Assembly (NCBI GenBank): GCA_003991915.1
Contig: RQTK01000111.1
Span: forward strand, 671,654 to 735,653
Length of the DNA stretch: 64,000 bases
Reading direction: 5' to 3'
Source: Elysia chlorotica
Lineage: Eukaryota > Mollusca > Gastropoda > Plakobranchidae
Below the pieces are notes generated by a model. It saw nothing but the letters and a program-made list of their open reading frames with translations. It made no database searches and was not told where the DNA came from. Below, one piece after another: positions 32,865 to 44,548 of the stretch. How positions within the stretch are numbered: the first letter of the stretch is position 1; each line of letters starts with the position of its first letter. Made by a program: the position numbers and the translations under genes.

Positions 32865-33270
32865 TAACATTTTGTATAACAGGTTTAAGAATGGGCTATG
32901 TTCACTTTAATCGCTAGCTTAATAGAGACATAATTGGACCAAAATTTTCAGCCTACTTATTAGCCTGTTTGTATAACAAGTTTAAGAACGATCTATGTTT
33001 ACTTAATCGCTAGCTTAATAGTGGCTTAATTGGACCTAGATAGCATTTTTTTTCAGCCTACTATTACCTTTTTATATAACAGGTTTAAGAATGATTTACG
33101 TTTACTTTAATCGTAAGCTTAATAGGGGACTTAATTGGACCAAGATTTTCAGCCTACTTATTAGCCTGTTTGTATAACAAGTTTAAGAATAATCTATGTT
33201 TACTTTAATCGCTAGCTTAACAAGGACTTAATTTGACCTAGATAGCAATTTTTTTCAGCCTACTTAACCA
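32865..33270 (+). repeat. About 100-bp tandem repeat, four copies
   Basis: Unit landmarks are tttgtataacaagtttaag, ctatgtttactttaatcgct, agcttaata, cttaattggacc and tttcagcctactta. Copies start near 32870, 32967, 33068 and 33170. Confidence 0.85.
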
Positions 33271-33471
33271 CGATGTAGACTGTACAAAATGGGTCGCATA
33301 CGTCAACGAAAACCTCATTTTCGAGTCAAGCTGGAAAATCATGTCTACGTAGGTAAAAACTAAATTGGCGTCTCTTTACAGAAGCTCTGGTTGACTAATG
33401 CTACAAACAACTAGCTGTTGCCATAAGCCTACTCAGGTTACTAAAATTATGTTAAAAGGCCGTAGACTTAC

Positions 33472-33556
33472 CGCCTCCACATGAAGATAACTGTCATAAT
33501 GATGATGACCAGGAGGAGAGAGACGGATCCAACGGCGATAATATCGGTGTTGTTGT
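33472..33556 (-). CDS. Guanylate cyclase segment 11: transmembrane helix
   Basis: Acceptor tcatccacag at 33557-33566, donor gtaagt at 33471-33466, phase 1 in and 2 out. It reads DNNTDIIAVGSVSLLLVII and then IMTVIFMWRR, one hydrophobic span of about 21 residues followed by a basic stop-transfer end. This is the single membrane pass separating the extracellular ligand-binding domain from the intracellular part. Confidence 0.92.
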
Positions 33557-33865
33557 CTGTGGATGAAGATAGGGTCAATTGGGTAAAAAGAAAGTCAATG
33601 ATTAACATCAATTGTTTTTACACGTATTATGTAGGCCTATAGATACATTAAAGGTTTTCAAAGACAGGTATACTCAAATTGTTATTCTTGAGAGCTGTAG
33701 CTTTTTCTTACCTTTTCTTACTGTCGGTTTAACTGTGTATATATTTTTTTTTGCCTTGCGTCTTTGTATATACACCAAACTTTTAAGTTGATTTTCTTCA
33801 AAATGTTTTGGCAACATTGTTTCTATAAGTGTTACTTCACATTGACTGTGCAACAATTTTAAACC

Positions 33866-33991
33866 GAGACAGAGACAGAGATAGAGAGAGAGAGAATGCG
33901 AGAGAGATACAACTAGATGCGAACCTCCAAGGCACTCGCCTACTGAACTATATAACATCTTCTCTTGTTAAAAAGGGGTTTGTAAAAGCCC

Positions 33992-34044
<53 letters not shown>

Positions 34045-34145
34045 CAGCTAGATGCGAACCACGGACATCCTGCTTGAAACTCCAAGGCACTCGCCTACTA
34101 AACTATTTAACACCTTCTCTTGTTAAAAAAGGGGTTTGTATAAGC
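33866..34145 (-). repeat. Tandem duplication with (GA)n arrays and a tRNA-like SINE head
   Basis: Two copies (about 33890-34000 and 34030-34145) share tccaaggcactcgcctact, cttctcttgttaaaaa and ggggtttgta. The minus strand of copy 2 resembles a decayed tRNA head (agtaggcgagtgccttggag, then gtccgtggttcgcatc). (GA)n runs lie at 33876-33893 and 34000-34042. Confidence 0.7.
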
Positions 34146-34172
34146 CTAAAGAGGGGTGGGGGCGGGTGAGGG

Positions 34173-34280
34173 TAAAAGCAATGTCGGCTTCCGATACAGC
34201 AGGTGCGGGTTCGAGACCCGTTGGACTTTAGGTTCTATATAGGCACTTTCTTAAGGTCACAAGGACGTTAAACTAGGAAA
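34173..34280 (+). mobile_element. Short tRNA-derived SINE of a second type
   Basis: A head-like segment aatgtcggcttccgatacag, B-box gcgggttcgagacccgt, and a tail ending aggacgttaaac. Its body is much shorter than in the main family. Confidence 0.6.
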
Positions 34281-34389
34281 GAGAGAGATAGGCAGATAAA
34301 GGCACATATACTGATAGAGACATACATTATATGCATACATCATACATAAAGTAAGGGAATACGAGATGAAGAGAAAGATAAGGAATATG

Positions 34390-34523
34390 AAGAAAGACAA
34401 ACAGAGACATAGAGACAGAGAGAGACAAAGACAGGGACAGAGAGAAAGACGGAGAGAAAGAGAGACAGAAACAAAGAGAGAGAAAGAGACAGAGAGAGAG
34501 AAAGAGAGAAAGAGAGAGAGACA

Positions 34524-34558
<35 letters not shown>

Positions 34559-34570
34559 CAGAGAGGGAGA
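34390..34570 (+). repeat. GA-rich compound microsatellite
   Basis: About 180 bp of gaga, gacaga and gaaaga runs, starting about 60 bp downstream, in gene order, of the donor of segment 10. On the sense strand it is pyrimidine-rich. Confidence 0.9.
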
Positions 34571-34629
34571 AATTGTTAAGTACATAAACCTCACCTGAAC
34601 AAAGACACTTAATATTTAGTTTTACTTAC

Positions 34630-34739
34630 CTGAGGTACAGAACTGGCCGTCCCAGCCACAGTAGGGGCTTCCCCTGGGCGTGTGGTTCCCGCCTCCAGGC
34701 CACACGATGTTGGAGTTGATGATCACCAGGCCTGTGCCA
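34630..34739 (-). CDS. Guanylate cyclase segment 10: juxtamembrane end of the extracellular domain
   Basis: Acceptor actgtgttacag at 34740-34751, donor gtaagt at 34629-34624, phase 2 in and 1 out. It reads GTGLVIINSNIVWPGGGNHT, then PRGSPYCGWDGQFCTS. The I-x-W-P-G-G ... P-x-C-G ... C motif just before the membrane helix is a signature of this receptor family. Confidence 0.92.
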
Positions 34740-34929
34740 CTGTAACACAGTGATAAACATCAGATGCACAGCAACATCAAGTGTGTTTCTGAATTGTGTA
34801 TCAATAGTACGTGTTTTTCTATAAAGCTGTTGTTATGTTATCAATGATTTTGTTGCTACAATACTGTTGATGCTGGTTGCTACTGCTGCTTTCTAATACT
34901 TTCTCCTGCTAGTAATGATGTTGCCCTGC

Positions 34930-35082
<153 letters not shown>

Positions 35083-35099
35083 GGAGTGAGTTTTTCTAA

Positions 35100-35510
35100 T
35101 TTTATCCGTTTTTTATGATTTCTTTTAATTATTTGTTCTATTCGCATCGAAATATACCGCTTCCTGGAATTAATGAAAAATAATTTCGAGAATTGGTTTT
35201 GGTTTTTTAATCATTGAAATCTATTATCATTAAAGTATCTCTTTTTTAAAGTAGTTTCTGTTTTTGTCCTAGATGAGTTGATTTGAATCACAATGACCCA
35301 GTTATTTGTTGATTTTTTGTGTGCTAAAATCAAGCGATGATTAAATCTACATTTTGACCGCTTGAGTTCATCCACTGTTTAAAATAATTGTGATTTAAGG
35401 ATTTCGTAAGGAATGGAAACGACTTAAAAGAAATACTTTGACTGACAGTCCTATAAATTTAAAAGGGAAGAGAGGGACTAAGAGAAAGATAAAAAGACAG
35501 AGAGAGGGAG
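35100..35510. other. Intron between segments 10 and 9, plain part
   Basis: AT-rich; nothing recognised. Confidence 0.5.
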
Positions 35511-35516
35511 AGGGTG

Positions 35517-35703
<187 letters not shown>

Positions 35704-35709
35704 ATAATT

Positions 35710-37244
35710 TTATGCTAGAATCTGAACTATAACTCTGTAATCAGCACGAAACCAACAAGCCGTGAGAAAACAAGTATTAGTTGATTAAAATTGACTTGAA
35801 TGGAAAAAAATGTGAATGCTAGAAACCATTAAAGAACAGAACATAATTTTTTCTAATCAAATTATGTAGAAGAAAAAGTGAACAGAGCCACAAAAAAGAG
35901 GAAAAGAATGAGAAGGTCCCAAGGCGACTGAAGGAGCAGAGATGATGCGCAAAAGAATCTCACCAGCACCAAGCAAAAAAAGGAAGCATGGAAGATTTGC
36001 ACTTTTAGAGTTTTTTATATATTGCACTCTAGTCGTCAAACAAATCCCTGGCTGCTCAAAGTCAAGGATAATGTTGTAATAATTTGCTTGCATGATCAAA
36101 TTCAATGTGTTATCAATATAGATCTAGTAGAGTACTTTTAGAAGTCGATTCTGTAGACTTACAACTTGATTAAAAAATATATACATATATATGCTGCTGC
36201 TGCTGTTGCTGATGCTACTACTACTACTACTACTACTACTACTATATATATATATACACACACACACATTGTCCGAGTGTCTGATCCAAGTGTTAAGAGT
36301 ACTCAGGCCCTCAATAGAAAGATGGAGGCCGGCCGAGCTTTTACGAGAACATTGACATTTAGAGGAGATACTGTTTGCTAGAAGTAAGATCTTGGGTGTT
36401 GCTTTGTTTTTGCTCATGGTGAAAAACGTTAGTGTATATACAAAAAATACTCGTAGCAAAACCATGAGTTGACGATCATTGATAGACATTTTATGTCTAC
36501 TGCTACTATCATATTTTACATAAATCCTATCAAAAGGTATATATGGTCGTTTTATTATTCATATAGGACTTGTTTGTTTTGAGTTTTCCAATACTTTGTT
36601 TTCTTCTATTTCAATTCTTCATTCCAAAAACATAACTTGTCTGATGATATGGTTTTACTGCTTTTCTTTTTCTGAGACTCCAGACCATGAACTCCTGAAA
36701 ATTTAACAACACAAACTAATGATATGAGGTGAGGAAACGTTTTCTTATCTTCTAACCTTTTCTTAGACACTGGTGGTGATACGGTGCAAAAATCTAAGAA
36801 AGATGAAAACAGCAACATTCGACAAACGGGCGCTTTGAGAGGGACAGAAAGGAGGGGGGGGGGGGGGGGTCATAAGCATGATCAGGTTGTACTGAGACAA
36901 AACGGTTGGGTGAGTAGAGACAAAGACACATCACTGAATGGATCCTGATGTTATCTAGGCCTCCGCGCACTATTAATTGTGCCGGAAATTTCACGATAAC
37001 TGCAAATAGGCGAGGCTGCTTTCCTTGAAAAGGAAAAAAAAATTGGTAACAGTGCATGCCTTAATTTATATATGGTGTGATTTCTTTGCTGTATGAGTAT
37101 GAATGGTATCTATTGTAAAGTCTATTCTTAAAATGTGTTTGCCAGCGTTATAGAACTAGATATAATTTTCCAGGGCAGCCGCTGTACATGGTTATCTAGG
37201 GAAACCTAGGATGCGTTAAGCAAACATAGATATAAAGAGATAGA

Positions 37245-37245
<1 letters not shown>
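35710..37245. other. Intron between segments 10 and 9, middle part
   Basis: No exon recognised. It holds a short (CTA)n/(TA)n run at 36208-36255 and a G-run of about 18 at 36852-36870. Confidence 0.5.
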
Positions 37246-37247
<2 letters not shown>

Positions 37248-37288
<41 letters not shown>

Positions 37289-37355
37289 CAAATAAGATGG
37301 ATAGATAGATAGATGGAAAGCGAGAGAGACAAGGAGAGATAGATAGAGACAGGGA
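37248..37355 (+). repeat. (GA)n plus short (GATA)n
   Basis: gagaga at 37251-37290, gatagata at 37299-37315 and further GA-rich sequence. Confidence 0.9.
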
Positions 37356-37776
37356 GACAGAGAGTGGAATCCAGACTGAGACCCATAACTGTCTTTATAG
37401 AGAAGAACCATAGAACTAAATATCATAACAGGTTCACAAAAAATATAACACAAATCCCGTAACCTTTCCACACATAATTATTTGGTCTATTCTTAACAGT
37501 TTTGTTGAAGATAAAAGCCGTATTTAGACCGACTAGATCTAAACCTGTTTATTTCGCTAGCTGAATACAATTATTTTTAGTTTACGCGAGAGAGGGTATT
37601 GCACAAGCCCTTTCGATAAGATCTATAAATATATGGCAATATTTTAGCTCAATAGAAGAAGTTATGGCCAACACATTGGTTAATTAGTTGGGATGATTAT
37701 CAAAGGAAATATGACAAAAACAACAGGGTTATCTTTAGAGTTAAAAGTACAGGAACAACATAACTATAGATAATAG

Positions 37777-37777
<1 letters not shown>

Positions 37778-37809
<32 letters not shown>
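37778..37809 (+). repeat. (GT)n microsatellite
   Basis: Sixteen gt units. Confidence 0.95.
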
Positions 37810-37811
<2 letters not shown>

Positions 37812-37914
37812 TCAGAGCTCTTTATATCTTAAAACTCCCTATATCATGCTTACCAAACAAACGATTGGCAGAAAACAATTCTGTCATAAAAACCACCCCT
37901 ACCTAACACTAACA

Positions 37915-38290
37915 GTAGTAATTAATGAAGAAGCAACAGTAACTAGCAGCAGTAATATGAAACGTAGCAGAATCAAATATATTAACAATTGTAGTAGTAG
38001 TAACAATAGCAACAGCTCTAGAAGTAGCAGTAGCAATAGTAGCAACAACGGTAGTAACAGAAGCAGAAGCAGTTGTAAGAAAATCAGCAATATGGACAAC
38101 AGTAGTCTGCAGTACTAGTAGCGACACACTTAATGTAGTAGCCATAATAGAAGTGGTATTTATAATAGTAGAAGTAACAATAATAATAACAACAGCACCA
38201 AAAGTAGCCAAATTAGAAGCAGCAATAGTACGTAGTAGTAACAAATGCAACAACAGCAGTAACAGTAGCAGTTTCGAAACAAAGAACAGC
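37915..38290 (+). repeat. Degenerate (AGY/AAC)n trinucleotide region
   Basis: Long run of agtagtagt, agcaac and aac triplets with substitutions throughout, probably a decayed (TAG)n or (CTA)n array. It opens frames on both strands that encode only serine/asparagine or leucine/valine runs. Confidence 0.75.
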
Positions 38291-38312
38291 AGATGGAGCA
38301 TCCGCAGTAATC

Positions 38313-38911
38313 CCAGCACTATAACGAATGAGGACTTACACTCGACAGGTGCGGCCAAAGGATCCGTAACATAACAGAAACCTTAATGTAGTGTATACGC
38401 AGTAACCCTAGAAGTACACCAAGTTACAACTTACTGTGGGCGGATTAAGCCTGTGGATCTGTTGTGTAGCATCAACAGAAAAAGTTATGTAGTGTATACG
38501 CATTCACCCCAGCACTATAACGAATGAAAATTTAATCTTAACAATTTCGGCATAGTGTGTAAGCAGTAACTGTTACTCCAGGAGTATACCGAGTGGCGAC
38601 TTATTGTGGGCGCGTGCAGCATAGTGAATAGGCAGTAACCCCAGCACTATAACGAATGACAATTTACTCTAAAAAACGTGCGGCCAAAGGATCTGTAACA
38701 TCAACAGAAACAGTAATGTAGTGTTTAAGCAGTAACCTCAGGAGTATACCAAGTAACGACTACCTGTGGGCGAGTTCAGCATAATGACGGTATAGGCAGA
38801 AACTCCATAAGTATAGGCGGGTGTAGCCTATAGGATCTGTAGCATCAAAAGAGACAGAGACAGATAGTGTTTTAAGCAGTAACCCCATCAGTATAACGAG
38901 TTACCACTTAC
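38313..38911 (-). repeat. Tandem repeat carrying exon edge and donor of segment 9, about 7 copies
   Basis: Units of about 65-100 bp contain versions of acttactgtgggcgagtgcg and ggatctgtagcatcaacag, the reverse complements of the 3' edge and donor of segment 9. They start near 38313, 38401, 38505, 38567, 38635, 38731 and 38799. The copies are more diverged than those near segments 12 and 15. Confidence 0.8.
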
Positions 38912-39020
38912 TCCGGGCGAGTGCGGCCTATGGACTTGTAGCATCCTCCCTGGATGTTGTGCAGCATAAACCTGGGTCTCCTGGTAGCCTTCTCGTCCAT
39001 CTCTATCGTGTGGTACAGAC
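38912..39020 (-). CDS. Guanylate cyclase segment 9: ANF-receptor domain
   Basis: Acceptor ccgtccccag at 39021-39030, donor gtaagt at 38911-38906, phase 1 in and 2 out. It reads GLYHTIEMDEKATRRPRFML, then HNIQGGCYKSIGRTRP. The preceding F-Q-G plus I-x-M-D-E-x-x-x-R-x-P-x-F matches the 'F-x-G-x-x-G-x-V-x-I-D-E-N-G-x-R' region of natriuretic-peptide-receptor-like domains. Confidence 0.88.
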
Positions 39021-39205
39021 CTGGGGACGGGGAAAGTCCAGGCATGAGGGAAGCATGGGAGTGACATTTTATAAGGAAAATAATCAAAGTTTATTTGCTG
39101 AAGCACAAGTATCAATATGGTTGGATAGTTGGGTGTATGTTTCTATGTCGTTTTGTTGTTGTTTTCTTTTTTTTAAACCCACCTTCAGCAGTGAGGCAGG
39201 TAGAT

Positions 39206-39365
39206 GCCACACACGAGACAGGCCGGAGGTGTCATGACTCCTGTCTCAGTCGGTCACATTAAAGTGACACCGACCCAACCAGTAGGGAGCGAAATCGCCA
39301 GGACACGAATACGGACCTTTTGCGTCGGAAGCCGATGTTCTATCCCAGGGCCACCGCCCACCCCC
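39206..39365 (-). mobile_element. SINE copy, tail missing
   Basis: From the family middle (gccacacacgagacaggccg on the plus strand) to the head at gccaccgcccacccccc. Confidence 0.8.
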
Positions 39366-39560
39366 CTCCCCCCTCATATGTAAATAAGAGTCTCTCTGTA
39401 AACAAATAAATACGATCATAGTATGAAAAAAAAACATGACTATTCATTAAATCTCAAAAGTTCCATTATACAGAACCTTGTTTTAGACGCAGAGACATGA
39501 AATCTTCTCTGTCTTCATCCGTTACACGTTTGTAGCATTTGTATGCCTATTTTAGTCACG

Positions 39561-39564
<4 letters not shown>

Positions 39565-39614
<50 letters not shown>
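39565..39614 (+). repeat. (GA)n microsatellite
   Basis: About 50 bp of pure gagaga. Confidence 0.95.
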
Positions 39615-39617
<3 letters not shown>

Positions 39618-39649
39618 TATAGAGAGAAGAAATAGATATATCATTGCTA

Positions 39650-41195
39650 AAACAAACATTAATCTAAGTGTCACAGTTTTTTCTTCTCCATTTCTTTGAT
39701 ATTACGACTGCTGTATGAAGCAATCGCCTATTAAAGGACAATACGGGAAATTCGAACCTCGATTCTTGATCGTTGAACCAGTATTAATAATGATAAATTA
39801 TTGTCAATAATATTTAGAACTCTAGGTATATCTGTACAATGTAAGAAAAGGAAAGAAAACAAATTATGTACATCAAACAAATCCATCCTATTGAACAACT
39901 TCTAGAACGGGCTGTATAAGATATTTTTGCCAATAAAGAACTAGTAATTGTAAGAGTACGTTTGCAGTGTTTCATAGATGCCATGGTATTTGCACCTGCT
40001 TGGTAATTAGAACGTTTTTAAGATTGCGTAAACGTTATTTGTTGTACTGCTTTAGAAATCAAGATCTGCAATGTTGTAGATTACATCACATCACATACAT
40101 GTGAACAATACAAGATTTCTTAACAAGACCGCACGCCTTATTCGGTGGAAAGATCATCTAGGTTCCACGTATTATTGGCATTTTCATTCATACTCATAGA
40201 AATAGTTTCCGCACATCGGAAGCTTCAAAAGATTATAAAAGAATTAAGGGTATTTAATATATTCCTTGCGGGTGTAACTGTTTGTTTTGGGCACTGGTGA
40301 AAGGACACACTTTTTCCCGTTACAATGTTTTCTCGTTGCCTTGTTTGATGTTCTTGCTGTGCATTTATTTGTGTGGATTTTGTTTTGTTTTGTTTGGTTT
40401 TTCGTTGGTTTTTGTGTTGTTATTTTTGGGTGGTGGCGGAAAAAAATATAGTGTGGAAAAAGGAAAAGATGTTGCAAAGGCCACAAATTGGTACACTGAT
40501 ACAGCATATAACTACACAAAGGTGTCATCTTATTATTTCGAGAGCTGGGATCGCGAACTAAGAAGCAGACATTTTCGAAAGATGTCTTTTCCTTTGAAAT
40601 ATTCCCGGCTCAGATTTATGTATTATATTTTACTAATATTTTAGACGAGCATTTTATCCTAACGTAATATACATCATTCCCCAAAAAACCCAACCAAAAA
40701 CAAGATTTCCTTAACGTATTCCAATACTTAAGATTGTTAAAATGAACTGTAAGAAATACGGCATTTATCAACACGGATTTTCGAGCAAACACGCTTTTCC
40801 TGAAATAATGCACAAAATATATTACGGAATTATTATGTTTGTCTTTATAGCAAAGTGAAATAGAAATTTTGAAAGATATTATTTTAGTTCTATAATGGTG
40901 AGTCTCGCAATACTACTAGTACATGTAACGTAATATTTTTAAAAGGTATGAGATCGTGCAAAACATTATCCTAACCAAAAATATCAATTTTATAATCAGA
41001 ATTTATAAATTAAGATATTATGAAAAAAAATTCTCAAACCCGTCAAAATAAATTCTTACTCAAACTCGAATACGTCTTCTAAAGATGATATTTCAAGGAA
41101 TGTGTCCATTACTAAATTAAAATATATTAAAGGCCTTGCAAAAGCGGCTTGAAAACGAAACCGAAGACGATAGGTGTAGAAAATCCGTCCCTGCG
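39650..41195. other. Intron between segments 9 and 8, plain part
   Basis: AT-rich. The plus frames at 40282-40644 and 40373-40561 are T/G-rich artefacts without a recognised family. Confidence 0.5.
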
Positions 41196-41203
41196 TCCAA
41201 CAT

Positions 41204-41443
41204 TGGGGGCGCAGTGGCCCTGGGCTAGATCTATGGGCTTCCTACGCAAACGATCCGTGGTTCGAGCCCTGGCTATTTTGCTCCATACTATTTGGGTCGT
41301 TGTCAGTTTAATGTGACCAGCTGAGACAGGAGTCATGGCATCCCCGCCCTGTCTCGTGTGTGACAGCACATGTCAGTCTTGGAGCCGTCCGCAATATAGC
41401 CTATATAGCGCTGATGTTGTACGTTAAAATAACTTTACTCAAC
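41204..41443 (+). mobile_element. SINE copy, full length, plus orientation
   Basis: Head gggggcgcagtggccctggg, B-box region gtggttcgagccctggc, middle gtcagtttaatgtgaccagc and tail ctgatgttgtacgttaaaa. It forms an inverted pair with the copy at 41757-42009. Confidence 0.85.
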
Positions 41444-41756
41444 CTGGCCTTCAACCATTACTTTAAAGCCTAAAGAACGATCTGGAAAACCATTGTCTAC
41501 GAGGCGTGTTTATGTCGTTTCTTATCGGCGTATAGATTGCAAAGCTTACTTTTAAAAGAAAAATGGCGGGCGTTAATGTGCTAATGGAATAATATCTTAA
41601 AAGCATAGACAAGAAAAAGTCTTTTTTTTTCATTCTTTAAGTCACGTGTGGCTTTAGGTTGTCTCATAAAGTGAAAAAAGCTTACCAGTAACGTGATGGG
41701 CGATGAGGGATTACTTATGCCTTCCATACTCCAAGAACCCTGTTCTGGGAGCGGGG

Positions 41757-42009
41757 TTGAGTTGAGTTGGTTCAAAATCCAAAGTCAGCACTATGATTAT
41801 AGGCTATGCTGTGGACGGATCCAAATACTCACGTCTAATAATTTCCTACCATACAAGAGACCGGGCGGGGATACCATGACTTCTTTCTCAGCCGGTCACA
41901 TTAAACTGACACCGACCCAACCAGTTCGGGGTGGAATCGCCAGGGCTCGAACCACTGACCTAATGCGGCGGAAGCCTATGTTCAACCCCAGAGCTACTAC
42001 GCCCCCCTC
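41757..42009 (-). mobile_element. SINE copy, full length
   Basis: Tail ttgagttgagttggttcaaa and head gctactacgccccc on the plus strand. Confidence 0.85.
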
Positions 42010-42210
42010 AGAAAGACTTCGGTTGGGGAAGTGTGCTTCTGTGTGTGAATGTGTGTATGGGTGTGTGTTTATTATGTTTGTATGTGCGCGCACAAAATGC
42101 ATTAAAAGTTGTATTAGTGTCATTCTTCTATAGGTACAATTTACATAAAATGACACAATACTGTATCGCAGAGTGGCTAGCCTAGTAGTAATAAATGTAT
42201 ATACAGATCT

Positions 42211-42480
<270 letters not shown>

Positions 42481-42482
42481 AC

Positions 42483-42618
42483 CTTGAAAAGTAGCCCCGT
42501 GTGTTGTGTTAGCCACCGCAGCGCCCTCCGTCACGGAGATGTTTTGGGCCAGGCTAGAGTTAAACGCCCCTGCGACCACGTAGATACCATCTGAGACCAG
42601 CATGGGGTGGATCCCGTA
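42483..42618 (-). CDS. Guanylate cyclase segment 8: ANF-receptor domain
   Basis: Acceptor atgtccccacag at 42619-42630, donor gtaggg at 42482-42477, phase 0 in and 1 out. It reads YGIHPMLVSDGIYVVAGAFN, then SSLAQNISVTEGAAVANTTH and GATFQ. The hydrophobic helix with a following N-glycosylation-type NSS fits the second lobe of the ligand-binding fold. Confidence 0.88.
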
Positions 42619-42689
42619 CTGTGGGGACATGAGAACATAAAGGTGAGGATGTGAGGAAGGTGGTTTCTTTACAACTAATATTAACAGCA

Positions 42690-42815
42690 TGGCTGTATCG
42701 TGGACGTATCCCAAGTTTTACGTATGACAGTGATACGTGCTGCCACACATAGAAAGTGCAGGGATATCATTACTCAAATTTTTTACGCTGAAACCGACCT
42801 TAAGGGGCGAAATCG
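42690..42815 (-). mobile_element. Decayed SINE fragment
   Basis: Resembles the family from tcgtggacgtatcccaag through cgtgctgccacacatagaa, but heavily mutated; head and tail are missing. Confidence 0.5.
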
Positions 42816-43079
42816 ATTGAATAAATGTATGTGCGATTGAAGATTTGGAACAGAAGACTTAGCATGAAGAAAAGTACCATATTAATAAGGGTTATAAATA
42901 ATATAATATGGCACGGCTGACAAGAAGAAAACCCCGTAGCGTTTTATCTTGAATTTGTTACTCGTAATAAGTGTGTGGTGGAACTTTTTTCCTGGTTTTG
43001 GTATTAATTATCCAGCAGAAAACTTCCTATAGAAGGATTTTAGATAACAGCAAGATAGAAAGAACGAGGGACAGAGTGG

Positions 43080-43080
43080 C

Positions 43081-43130
<50 letters not shown>
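43080..43130 (+). repeat. (GA)n microsatellite
   Basis: About 50 bp of gagaga; GA-rich sequence continues to 43210. Confidence 0.9.
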
Positions 43131-43132
<2 letters not shown>

Positions 43133-43213
43133 CGGCAAATATACAGAAAGAAAAAGATAGAGAGATAGATAGAAAGAAAGAGACAGAGAGGGGGAGAATG
43201 AGGGAGTGAGAGA

Positions 43214-44326
43214 GACTAGCGCACCTTATTCATCATCTACCAATGGTTTAGCTGAAAGAAGTGTGCAAATATTCAACAAGCTATAAAATTCATAAAAAAT
43301 CGGGGTTTATGAAAGAAAGGGTAATGCGGTTCCTAACAAAATATCTGACCACCCCACATACCTCTACAGGTTTAACGCCATCTGAGTTGATTTTGGAACG
43401 CAAAATGAGAAGCCATCTTGATTTAATGCATCCATACTTGCAACGCTCTGTTGTTAAAGAGCAAGCTAGGCAAAAGGATCATTATGATCAATCATCATTT
43501 GAACGTGAAGTATCAGTTAGGGAAAATCATATCATATCTGTTTGTTAGAAATTATGGGGGAAAAGATAGGAAAAGGTATAACGGGCATTATCACTAAGAA
43601 AACTGGACCTGTCTCCTAGTCCTAGTCTTATAATGTTGACACTGATAGCCATGGCATCATGAGGCGCCATCAAGATCAGATTCAAACCACAGTCTGTGAT
43701 ATGATAACTAATCCTATTTCGACTAATCAGCATTCGAAAGAAAGTAAAAATAATCAGTTTGGGGAAGGAAAATAGAGTTGAAGTTCTGTTAATGGATCTA
43801 GGGAAGGGTTTAATGAAGTATAATGATAACAGCAGTGTTTAGGTTAGGTTAATGGATGTACGGAATGGAACAATGATAACAGCAGTGTTTTAGTTGTGGA
43901 GACGCAGAATCTAAAGTACTAAATAACCCTTCTATGGTCCACTTAACAAGTAGGAATGCGCATCCAAAGGCGAACGAGCGTGCGTGTGAAAGTGTAAGTG
44001 TTGGATGGACAGCTGAGTCGGTTGAGGTTAAACCTAGAAGATCAGGCCGCGTGAGAAGAAAAAAATACCCACAAGCTTTGATAATGCAACAAGTGGTATG
44101 AAAGTATTTTCCACGTTTATTTTAAATTTTCATGTTGTAATTCAATGAATCAATTTTGTGGGTATTACGTTTAAAGATTACTAGAAATTGCAATAAAACA
44201 AATCTTGTCATTTGAATGTTGATTAGTCAAAATCTGAAGTCACCCCCATAATCAAATAGTTTGAATTATGTTAATGTTATTATTTATGTTCGTTCATGAC
44301 GTAAGTTCAAAATCAAGGTGGAGGGA
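43214..44326 (+). pseudogene. Ty3/Gypsy retrotransposon remnant: integrase C-terminal part of pol and polypurine tract
   Basis: At 43214 the plus strand reads APYSSSTNGLAERSVQIF, the Y-x-x-x-x-N-G-x-A-E-R motif at the end of the integrase core. After a frameshift it continues FLTKYLTTPHTSTGLTPSEL, a hallmark of Gypsy integrases (R-x-T-P-H-x-T-T-G-x-S-P). Further, frameshifted pieces include KTGPVS and RRHQDQI, the usual GPY/F-module end. A basic tail (RRSGRVRRKKYPQ) precedes a noncoding stretch and a purine tract (44314-44326) just before an LTR start. Several frameshifts and stops show a dead copy. It sits in the intron between segments 8 and 7, antisense to the cyclase gene. Confidence 0.8.
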
Positions 44327-44460
44327 TGTAATCAATGGAAAATAAAGATGACTTTTTAAAACAAAACCTCGAATTTTGCGTTGTATGAGTGAAAATAAAA
44401 AAAGAACTCAATGAAAAATCACAATCCCAGATCAAGCTTTTAGTCAACAGACACGTTAAG
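44327..44460 (+). mobile_element. Start of a 3' LTR (Gypsy remnant)
   Basis: The polypurine tract aaggtggaggga is followed by tgtaatcaatgg, the expected LTR 5' end (TG). The 3' end of the LTR was not identified. The sequence differs from the LTR at 59932-60531, so this is a different family. Confidence 0.5.
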
Positions 44461-44462
44461 TC

Positions 44463-44548
44463 ATGGAACTTGGACGGGACTCAAACCCTCTTTACACCTT
44501 GTCAAGGCAAGGCAAGTACGCTAACCACTCAGCCATTGTTTTGCCCAA
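44463..44548 (-). mobile_element. tRNA-like sequence (SINE head or decayed tRNA gene)
   Basis: The minus strand carries caatggctgagtggttagcg (A-box TGGCTGAGTGG) and gggtttgagtcccgtcc (B-box), about 50 nt apart, spacing like a tRNA with a long variable arm (Leu/Ser type). Without a verified cloverleaf I treat it as tRNA-derived, not as a functional tRNA. Confidence 0.4.
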
